From contig NC_067196.1 of NCBI RefSeq assembly GCF_000699445.3, forward strand, positions 80,218,364 through 80,282,363: a DNA stretch of 64,000 nt, written 5' to 3'. The notes beneath the pieces are model-generated. The model saw only the letters and a program-made list of their open reading frames with translations. It made no database searches and was not told the origin of the DNA. Below, in pieces: positions 1-10,400 of the stretch. Positions within the stretch are counted from its first letter, which is position 1. Each line of letters begins with the position of its first letter. Position numbers and translations under genes: made by a program. This stretch comes from Schistosoma haematobium (taxonomy: Eukaryota; Platyhelminthes; Trematoda; Strigeidida; Schistosomatidae).

Positions 1-107
1 GAGTTAGCTGATTTGGGGACAACGGACCAGAATAGCCTATCGAGCCTCTGAATCCTGATCCTTCGTTTCGTTCCGAATAAGCCGAATCAGTAGTATGATT
101 CAAGTTT
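1..107. other. unassigned left edge
   Basis: No gene, open frame or recognised repeat is visible here. The recognisable RTE sequence begins just to the right. Confidence 0.5.
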
Positions 108-1115
108 AACGAACCTGACAGAAGATAGTCAATATCATACAGAATTCCTATGATTGATTAAACTGCAGAATCGTGCATGGAGGACAATTGACAGACTCGT
201 TCGAAGTAAAGACCGGTGTCAGGCAAGGTTACTTACTCTCACCCTTTCTCTTTCTCCTACTGATCGACTGGACCATGAAGACGTCAACATCTGAAGGGAA
301 ACGCGGGATACAATAGGCATCTCGGATGCAGTTGGACAATCTAGACTTCGCAGATGATCTGGCCCTTCTATCCCAAACGCAACAACAGATGCAGGAGAAG
401 ACGACCAGTGTGGCAGCAGCCTCAGCAGCAGTAGGTCTCAATATACACAAAGGGAAAAGCAGGATTCTCCGATACAACACAGAATGCACCAATCCAATCA
501 CAATTGACGGAGAAGATTTGGAAGATGTAAAAACCTTTACGTATTTGGGCAGCATCATTGGTGAACACAGTGGATCTGATGCAGATGTGAAAGCGAGGAT
601 CGGCAAAGCAAGAGCAGCATACTTACAACTGAGGAACATCTGGAACTCAAAGCAACCGTCAACCAACACCAAGGTCAGAATTTTCAATACAAATGTCAAC
701 ACAGTTCTACTGTATGGGGCAGAAACCTGGAGAACTACGAAAGCCATCATCCAGAAGATATAGGTGTTTATTAACAGTTGTCTACACAAAATACTTAGGA
801 TCTGTTGGTCAGACACTATTAGCAACAGCTTACTGTAGGAGATAACAAACCGGATCACAGTGGAGGAAGAAATCAGGAAGAAGCGCTGGAAGTGGGTAGG
901 ACACACATTGAGGAGAGCACCGAGCTGCGTCACAAGACAAGCCCTCACATGGAATTCTCAAGGTCAAAGGAGGAGAAGAGGAAGACCAAAGAACATGAGG
1001 GAAATGAACAAGAATTGGATGGACTTAGAAAGGGAGGCCCAGGACAGAGTGAGTTGGAGAATGCTGGTTGTTGGCCTATGATCCATTAGGAGTAACAGGC
1101 GTAAGTAAGTAAGTC
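108..1115 (+). pseudogene. 5'-truncated RTE LINE (SR2-like), copy R1
   Basis: This is the 3' half of an RTE-clade retrotransposon. Reading + in one broken frame, it gives the RT block GVRQGYLLSPFLFLLLIDW, then the catalytic FADD box in DDLDFADD-like sequence (LDNLDFADDLALL near 330-365), YLGSI, AYLQL, LLYGAETW (about 710-735) and the C-terminal WKWVGHT and RRRGRPKN blocks. The 3' end runs into an AAGT repeat (about 1101-1113), as is usual for this family. Stops interrupt the frame near 314 and 762, so it is dead. Its closest relative in the window is the inverted copy at 15.26-15.88 kb. The family name SR2 is from memory of schistosome LINEs; assignment to the RTE clade is firmer. Confidence 0.85.
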
Positions 1116-1194
1116 CGAAAGCTGAAATAATATATATGGGCCTAACATAATGACAAACACCACAACGGTACGTGTCAGACACCCAAACAATAGG

Positions 1195-1390
1195 GATTTA
1201 TATCACTAAACACCATTAGATACTAGTGACCAGGTTACTACAGCGGCGACTGATGACCAAGACAAAACCATTATCATCTCAAGTAGTTCTAGTGTGCATG
1301 CTGCGACCAATGGGAAATAGATGACGTGAAGAAGAAAAGATAGCCCAAACCACCCCCCGTTTAGCTTCAAAGTCCTTATTGGACTCACGT
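1195..1390 (+). pseudogene. CR1-like LINE ORF1 fragment
   Basis: Translation + gives PLDTSDQVTTAATDDQDKT followed by a Ser-rich patch and HAATNGK with a stop. The same peptide pattern (PLDIGGQVAKAATDDHDKT, then VATDGE) occurs on the minus strand near 17.05 kb inside a longer CR1-like element with a Cys-rich ORF1. The shared string TAATDDxDKTI identifies both as one family. This is a short piece with no intact frame. Confidence 0.55.
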
Positions 1391-4103
1391 TCTGTATTGC
1401 ATATTACTCAGCCAAAGTTACAAATAAAGAAAATATGTAACCCTACCGTAGATGCGAAAAGTTTGGACTCTTATAACATTGTCGTGAGTCATTCACTCGA
1501 CTCCCACAACTTTGTTGTGGTGCAAAATGTAATATTCAGGTTTTAATTAGTTAAAATTTAGATGAAGGCTCTTGCCTTTTTAGGACATAGGTTCAGATAT
1601 AATCCAAGTTAATTCGTCGATTTGAAATCGACGAGGAGTAAGATGTTGGGCGGAGAAGGAAAGGCGTGTCCACTAAGAGAACTACTCTCGATAAGTAAAA
1701 ACATAGCCATAACTAGATGGTGGATAATACGAGCAAGGAAACAGATATTAGATAGAATAAGAATATGCACAGACGGCATGTGTAGAGCTAACAAGACCGT
1801 AAATAAAAGAGGTACATGTGGTGAAGGAAAAATTTTAAAAATGAAATTTACTCAGTAGTTAAATGTCATCTAAAAGGTTAAAGTCTATTCAAATTGTTGA
1901 ATAAGCTCGCAAGCGGACTACAGTTTATATACGGGTACGACTTCATGAAGAATCCGTATAAAGATTGCATTTCTCCTTAACTTAGAACGTCTGACTTACA
2001 TTCGTAGCTGTTTTTCATTGGCTTGAGACGACTCGTTTTGATGGAAAATGGATACGGGTCAATTATTGACACTTTATAAACGTTGTTTGAATAGCCCTAT
2101 GTTTTGTTAAGAGCGGGACAACCTGTTTGCCAGACTTGGTATGTGCGTGATGGTCATGAATACGCATTATCTAAGGTTGGTTTGGGTTTCATGATGATAA
2201 TTAGTGTTCGGTTATTCTGACTTAAGTCGACCGTTCTGGTTGCACTTGGTTTCTTGTGTACCATCTTGTCATAGTTACTCTGATCTTTCTAATAGTGCCT
2301 TGTTGTTTTTCAGATGTGTCAGGACAATCAGGAATGGCCTACCTACCTAACGTTTTTGCTTGTCAAGTAACAGATCTGAGAAACTACACGTATTACTGAA
2401 ACCTTTCGATGGCGATCCGGTAAGTTCAAAAGGATGATCGTACCTTGGTTAGCTTACTTCAGGTTCCGTTCTGGTTACTTTGAAGTGCTTGTGTTCCTCT
2501 TGGTCATAGTTACTCTGATTTTTGACTAAGTGTTTTCTTTTTTTCAGAAGTACCAAACTGGATGCATGCTTTGGTAAGTCATCACAGTGATTATATCGAG
2601 GAGCGGCTGAGGCTTGTCTAATATAAGTATTCACGTTTATATACCTATGAATGTCATGGTATGAGTGATTAATCCATGTTTTTTGTCTCTAGGTATTTGA
2701 TGACTAATAATAAAGGTCAACGGGAGACAACAGATGCCCATACGTGTGGTTTAGGTTTTCTTACATGGCTTCCAAATATATTCACTAAATAACATTGCAT
2801 TACTTGACTTGTTTTATAGTTCTGGGTTAGTGCTTCTAGTATCCTGGCTGTGCTACAACTTCCGTATTACGGAATTGAACGGGATTAAGCGTTGACGTGT
2901 GCCAAACTCGTCAATCGTACGTAACGGCGGCGTCAGTAGCATTGAGTTGACAATACTTAGAAGTGCGGCAGTGTATTCGTCCCACTGTTGTTAGGAAGCT
3001 TACGATCGATCCTTAGGAAGTTGAAAGCTTTTGCGTATAGACTGGCTAGTGGAGATGCGCGGAGTCTTCAGAATTTCGAAGTAGGGACGACAACATTGTA
3101 TGAAATATACTGTTCTTTACCGAAGATGCTAGGAATCAAGCAATTTTACCTAAACAACCTGTCAAACTTCTAGTTTTCGGCAACACGGTACTGACTTGTT
3201 GCTTGAGAGCATAAATAAAGTAGACTGTGCGCTCTACTTGTATTATGGGTGGCTGCCTTTGTTCCCTTGTGAACTGGTTCGTAGTAGGGGGAATATGTCC
3301 GCTTTGTCGCAGTTTGTCAATTTCGGGTGGTTTTCAGTCAAATCTTTGGCCTTAGCATATTTTGGGAGAAGCCCAAAGTGTTGTAAGACTAGGGAAAACC
3401 TAGATACTAGGGGTTTGTAACAGCGATTCGTGGCCTATCCTCAGGATCCTTGGGCAGATTTAGTGTTCGAGCCCACCTACTTCAACACACTGTGACGGTT
3501 CATATGGATTCCCTGAACAACTATCAAAGCATATCTCAGTAGCACTTGTGTATTGCTTCCCTTGCTACGTCTACTTTGACATCCAGAGAACGATGAAGAT
3601 AGTTTCAATTCAGTCAAATCGTTCCTCCTGACTGTTCCATTGATATTTCCTACAGCTATGTCCCATATTATTACGCAGTGCCCATTCTACAAACAATAAT
3701 GGTTACCCATACTTAAAAGGATGTTAGCATCGTGTCTGTACGAACAGTGTTTAATTAGGAAACACTACTCTCCATATAAACGGAATCTGTGTAAAGTATG
3801 TTCATGCTGGTAATGTATTTACTTAAAAATGGTGATTAGCATGGCATGGAGCTGTCGTAAGGAGGTCAACTAATGAGTACAATTTGTGGAGGGAAGCCTT
3901 CTTGATCATTCAAAAGTGGGGATGTAATGAAAGTAAAGGCAGGTAAAATAAACATAATATCAAAGTAACAAATTCCCGGTTTAGTTAGCGAACTTTAAGG
4001 TTACATTGTATAACAAAATTTGGACAGTAAATGGATTCAGAATAGTAAAAGTGTGAGGTGCGTGTTTGTGGATACTTTTCAAAATAAGTTAACCTGATCT
4101 TAG
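1391..4103. other. long stretch without a recognised gene
   Basis: No supported gene. Only short open frames occur. An imperfect direct repeat of about 90 bp lies at 2231-2320 and 2465-2554. The right part is the 3' flank of the GDPGP1 gene; no clear AATAAA signal was found on its strand within 300 bases of the stop. Confidence 0.4.
2231..2554. repeat. imperfect direct repeat, about 90-bp units
   Basis: Two units, 2231-2320 and 2465-2554, share exact blocks CCGTTCTGGTT and GTCATAGTTACTCTGAT and end in a T-rich run followed by CAGA. The units differ at many positions between these blocks, so the duplication is old. No function is apparent. Confidence 0.45.
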
Positions 4104-4440
4104 TTACGCTTCTTGGATACTTACAGTTTCGAATACTTTGCATTCGAGGGCGTGGATGGTGCCTCTGGGTAGACGTTCGCTACGCAGGATGGTTTCTACT
4201 TTATCAAAGTTCAACGTACAGGCAACATCTTCACTAGCAACAACCATCATTCCGGCGAGTTCGGCAACAGCGACATAAAAACTGGGTTCTGAATCAATTG
4301 TAGATAGGTTCTTTACTTCAAAAACTGAGCAACGCGGCCAGACAACAACACGTACACAGCCAGTGGATTTGGAACGTGCTACAAATACATTGTGAGCAAT
4401 TTGTAGATGTTGACAAGATGAGATTACTATCCATGAATAG
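4104..4440 (-). CDS. GDPGP1: GDPGP1 terminal exon
   Basis: Acceptor TTATTCTAG, then 111 codons and a TAA at 4104-4106. Contains IAHNVFVARSKSTGCVRVVV, WPRCSVF and FYVAVAELAGMMVV, which match the C-terminal HIT-like half of GDPGP1. A GTAAGT lies inside the last codons, but reading through gives a C-terminus of about the length expected for the family. Confidence 0.9.
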
Positions 4441-7400
4441 CTAGAATAAAACACATTTCAGAAAGATATCAATACAATTACGGTTGCTTGTAAACATAAT
4501 ATACAGGTTACCACTAAGTAGCGTTCCATAGCGCACACGATACCTGGCTAATCAACGTTAAGAGTATACTTGGTCAGTCGATTACGTGTATTCAGTCAGC
4601 TACAACATAGGACCAGGCACATATATGCATCGGTCCAAGTTGCCATGCCTCATTAGCACATGATGAACAGCAAATTCATAGAAGTAGTTGACTCAGTTGT
4701 AGTAATGTATGAAAGAAAGATCGTGTTTAAGGATAAAGTACAGAAAGGAAGAATTAGTTGGTAAAAAGAAAGATACAAATCAACTATAGCCTCACAGTTT
4801 AAGGGAAAACAGAGAGTGTAGACACCGACGCCATTGTAATCGATTCTGAGCCATGTCATCCAGAGTCTCCAACCAATGGTTACGATAGTCGCGCGGACCC
4901 CAACCAAATACTCTGGATCTATCAACACGGCTCAGACCAGGAGTTAGTGACTCCAAGCACTGATGCCAAGTTTTGGTTTGGCCGCCCCTAACTTCCTTCC
5001 AACCATCCCCAACACCAGTCAGCACTGAGCGCTGTGGTAGTCGGCGTTCAGGCATACGCAACGAGTGGCCCAACTATCTCAGTCGATGAAGATTTACAAC
5101 CTCATCAACTGATTTACCATCATACCATAATACCCTGCATCTAACCTCACTATTATGAGTACCTTCTACACTTAATGGTCACGTTTCACAGCTGTACAGT
5201 ATACTCATCCCTCAATTGATAGATGGATATCTCGCCTTCACCACAGGTGACGTAAGTTATCAAACGCTAAACGAGCTTTTCGAATTCGTGCTGAGATTTC
5301 GTCTGACACCAACCCATCAGGGCTAATCAGACTTCCAAAATAAGTGAAGTTGTCGACGCATTCGAATGCCTAACTTCCCATCCTTAGTTCAGCTGTTGAC
5401 GCAGGTCAGTCCTGAAGCAACAACTTGCATTTAGAGGGAGAGAAGATCATTCTAAACATCCTGGCATTGTTGCTCAGTACTAACAAGAGACTGAATTTTA
5501 TTTGCGCCTTCGCCAAGCAGGACTATTTCATCTGCGAATTCTAAACCGATAATTGGACCTCCTGGTTGGAGCTGAATGCCTGGGAATTCAGTCGACGAGA
5601 ACGTCATTTTCACCAGTATGTCTACGATGAAGTTGAACGAAAATGGAGATAGTGGACAGCCTTGACCGACACCACTTGAGGTTGCAAAATCAGATGACAG
5701 TTCGCCATAAGCTCTGACTCGAGTAGTAGTGTTCGAGTAAAGAGCCTTCACAAGGTTTATGTACTTCTGTGGTACACCTTTCAATGACAGACACTGCCAC
5801 AGAATCTCTCGGTCGACAGAGTCAAATGTTAATTTTAGTCAAGAAGGACTATCATTGTCAAACGCCGTTAAGCATGCCTATGTTCTAGACCTGACGAATG
5901 GTAAATATATGTGGTCGATACAGCCACAATTAGGTCTGAAGCTAATCAGATAGTTTCTGAATTTGATACGTTAAAATAACATACTAATTGTCGATGAATA
6001 CCAATATTTGGAAAAGTGAGATATACGTCATATCTACTCCTCATAATTCACAAATACATCAGATGCCATGGAACCAGATTCAGACAGTGATTTTAGTTAA
6101 AATTCTATGCAGTTGTAGTTGTTGCAATATGGGAGTACCGCCAACTCAGTAAAATACTCGCCGTATGTGGACTATCAAAAAACGGTTAGCATTTACGTCA
6201 ATGATGTAATGTTGGACTCAAGGAAAACCACGATAGCTGCTCAAAAATGCGACTATTCCTAATTGACAAGTATAGCGTGCGACCACGGATAATATTTTAG
6301 CTTTAAAGTACCAAATAATAAGTTTTGGTACATTCAGTTAAACGGTACGTCTTTTGGATATTTGAAATTATTGAGATGAATGTTAAGATTTTAATTTAAA
6401 CAAACACTATATCATTTCGATTAGCAACATGTCAGATTATCTAAGTTGTTTGATAAGCCTGTAGTGTGTGCGTTTTTCATTCACATGAATGTCCTCATTA
6501 ATTCTAACCAACTTTGTTGTTTGTATACTCAAAATAATATGACAGAATGGATCATAAGTTGCCCATTACTTTACATTCTACTAGACTTCAATAAAACAAA
6601 TTTGTTCATAAACATCGAGGTAAAACAAATGAATGTGTTTCTCTTGCATTTTACCAATAATAAGCAATTCAAGTAAGCAACATACAGTTTCGCTGTTCAT
6701 TTGCACAGCAATTAAAGCGACTAGCAAATTGTAGACGACTTTATCAAATTAACTATCTCTATTGATAGTTACAACAACTGCAGCGTCTTCGTTGAAATAT
6801 GTGAATAGTTATCAACGGATTAAAAAACTACTATATAACAATGATTCCCAACCCAATACAGTTATACTAAGAGGGTATAATGGTTTAGTAAGTCACTTCT
6901 CTAAAGCATCGCTTTACTGTAATGGGTATATTTATTAAGCAGCAGTAATGCAAAGTTATATGAAATGAGATAGCGTTCAAGATTACAGACAAGAACTTGT
7001 GTAATACTCACAGTGGAACTAGAATTAGTGACCAATTTTTGTGTGAAATAATATTTGCAGCTACACAGATAAAAATAAGTTGAATACCAAGAGACAGATA
7101 TAAACAGTCTCATACTGACATATGCCTACATTCTCACTAAGTTTGGATTAATAATTAAATAGAGAAATAAGTCGATAATTTAATTTTCTGCGGAATTCAG
7201 GTAATTGACCTACATTTAATGTAACTTGCTAAAAGTACACATGATTAGCTATATAACACCTACAATTAATTAAAATATATTTTAGTTTGTTTTGTCAATA
7301 TGTCCTTTATCAGGTTGAATTAATTAAGGATAAAAACATATAACGTCAAAGTTGATTCCGTAATTGATGATCAAATTTAAAAAAAGAGAAAAAGAATGAA

Positions 7401-10400
7401 CTAACTTTACAAACCGATCCAGTTCTGTTAAATCGGTTAATTCAAGAACAAAATTATCTACGGGATGATTAACCAGTTCATAGTAAAGTGAATTTTCATA
7501 TTTCAATTTAATATCCTAGAAATAAAGAAAAGTATGCTTTACTTGTCTCCAAGACAAGTCTATTTTTAAGAACAAAAAAAAACGCACCGTAATTTATAAA
7601 ATAACAAAGAAAAGCGACTACGTATTTTTAAAACCTAAATCAAAGAGACATAAGCCATTCAAAGTGTGAAATATTAAAACAGAAAACAGTTGCTTACTCT
7701 ATATTGCTTGTTGAAAACAGCAATGGGACTCAGCATTAATGAATTTTATAGTCCATACAGTTCAACCTGTTACCTATCCCATTTCCTCGTTTAACTGAAC
7801 ATAGATATCATTATATGTGAACATTATATTTGAAATAATCTCAGCGATTGAAATTTAAATAATTCCAACGTTTCATCCAGCTAACTTGTCTGGACGAAAC
7901 GTTGGAATTATTTAAATTTCAATCGCTGAGATTATTTCAAATATAATTGTCACATATAATTACTTCTCTATACTCGGCGCCCAATTTCTGTCAAACTATT
8001 CGTTCTAATCTTGACGAATATTCGTATGAATCTAGAAATCGTTGAATATTCTCATCGAGACATAAAAAGATGAAAAACACAGCCAAATATTTGACCCACA
8101 GAGCCAAAATCATTTGTTCTAATGACATTCTTGAAGAGAAGCTAAAACTTATTCAGGACTTATTACGTAGGCAAGCAAACCCACTAAGGTTCTTAATGCA
8201 ACATATTTCTGCAAATTAACCTAAAATAAAGTCGTCGACGGTACCAAGAAAGCCTATATTATTGAAATTACAGTTCAAAGGTGATATATTCAGCGTGATA
8301 GTAACTCGATGTATACAAAAACCTCAGAACGTACATCCAACGCGGCATGATTATGTCTTACTTTCCTCAGCCGGCCAATAGTGATTTGATGAAATAAGGT
8401 TAAATTTCCTCGTCTCTTTGCCTCTATGTATATTTACAATTTCAACTGCTCCTACGGAGCCTGTTATATTGGACGCACAACTAGACAAATATATCGTATT
8501 TCTGAGCATCACCCTTAACGGCTGACCAAAAGACAAATGAAAGTGCATCTGGTCGATACCGGTCATCCCATAGATAAAAATTCAGCGTTTAAAGTTATTT
8601 ATAAAATCTCACCGAATTTTCCCCATGGTTCCAAAACCCGACTCTTACATATAACAGAAGCCATGGCAATACACATAAAAAACCCAACCTTTGTATACAG
8701 AGGTTTACACAATCTTTGAATCTACCTTGGCCTTCTACTTATATACCATTACATGTTTCCAAACCTTTCCTCTCCATATCTTAAAAAGTTTCCGAGCTTC
8801 GATTTTTTAACATTTCAAGTTCCGATTCTAATATTGCGTAACCTGTTTATGAATCATATCTAATTTTAACTGCACCCGTCCTACTAATAATTTATCATCA
8901 ATTTCACAAATAAAAAAACCTATATTGACATCCAATTTTAATTGCGTAACTATTGGTAATCATTAACTCATTATGAAAATTCGCTTTGTTTTAAACATAA
9001 TTTTTCAAACCTTATGTAACTAACTGATTATATTTTGTCAATCTGACTCACCACTATCTAATCGGAACTGATGTTTTACTCACTTGTAAAAAAATATGTT
9101 ATTGTGGAGCCTTGATACAGAACTAATTGAGTTTATAATGCTAACTAGAGTAGAATTAAATTGTATGAACGTTCGAGTTAACTAAATCAAATCAAGGCGG
9201 GATATGCTAAATCACTGACTGATAGTCTGAGTTGTGCGGTAAGTTTTGAGCTTCATGGATGTGTTGAGACCAGCAGAGGGGTGCCAAAATAGGTACGACT
9301 TGCTTACGAGTGCCAACCAACAAGGAAACTAAGTAGAAGGTTTCTTATCTACTAACTTTAAATACGTAACATCTTAACACATATACCATAGAAGTTTACT
9401 GGGGCTGTTTTTTTCAAGAAGAATAATTTAATCATGATCCACAAACTCATATGACTGCCTAAGAAGTCTTCGTTTCAACTTTGAGCTACGCAGCTAATTT
9501 TTGATATATGTGTGCATCCGTATTAGGTACGTTTTAAAAAAGTCATGCGTCACTTTGAAAACGAATTGTCAACATAACGAAAGTAATCCAACAGTCGAAC
9601 ACTACCAAGTTTTACTTCCAATTCTAAAATTTTCGCTTTAGTTCAGATGCATCTAAAACATGTTGGCTACTAATGAAAGTGACTGATTATGCTATTTTAG
9701 ATAGTTTTAGTTGACATGAGTTGGTTTCGATAATAAAATTGATCCAAAAAGTTTTTTGGTAAAGTACTCTTAGTTTTAGCTAGTATTTACTGTAAATCCC
9801 ATTTTAAAAGCTAGTAGTTTGTACGTCCATAAAATATACTGAATGTTAAATGCTAACAAATCAGACTACACTAATCGTATCATTTTAGTCTCTCTTTCAT
9901 TAAAAACTGAAAAATACTATACATGGATAACTTTATGTGACTTGAAGGACAGCTAAGCACATCGTTTCTTTAATCAAGTAAAACTGATAGTCCGCAAATC
10001 ATTTTTACAATCAAGCACGACACAGTAAGAATCTACGTTAACATACGGAGTATGGAAATGTAGTGGTCAATGTTTACACTGGAGGGAAAAGTTATTTCAT
10101 GATTAGTTTAATTGACCACAAAATATCGATTTACTTACTGTGGACATAGCTCGTAAGTATTCTGGTGATTGCCATAAGTGGAGATGTAAGTGGTTTACAG
10201 AGGCATGAGCCAACAGACTATTGAAGCCCATGCACAAATATCTGAAAATTAAGAATCTTAATTAAGTTAGCTGAATTACTAGTCCTATCGCGTTAGAATA
10301 TACATACTGCAAGTATGAACTAACAGGTCGTTACAAAGAATTTTAGTGAGAATAAACTAAGGTTATACACAAATACTTGTTCGAAAGTGGGGTAATTTTT

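Noticed and set aside
229..948. 239-codon minus-strand open frame
   Set aside because: It is antisense to the RTE RT sequence of copy R1; the same antisense frame reappears at 15457-15840 opposite copy R2. Conserved because the element is repeated, not because it codes.
7020..7068. minus-strand segment with AG and GTGAGT as a GDPGP1 exon
   Set aside because: Read in the phase required by the neighbouring exons it contains a stop.
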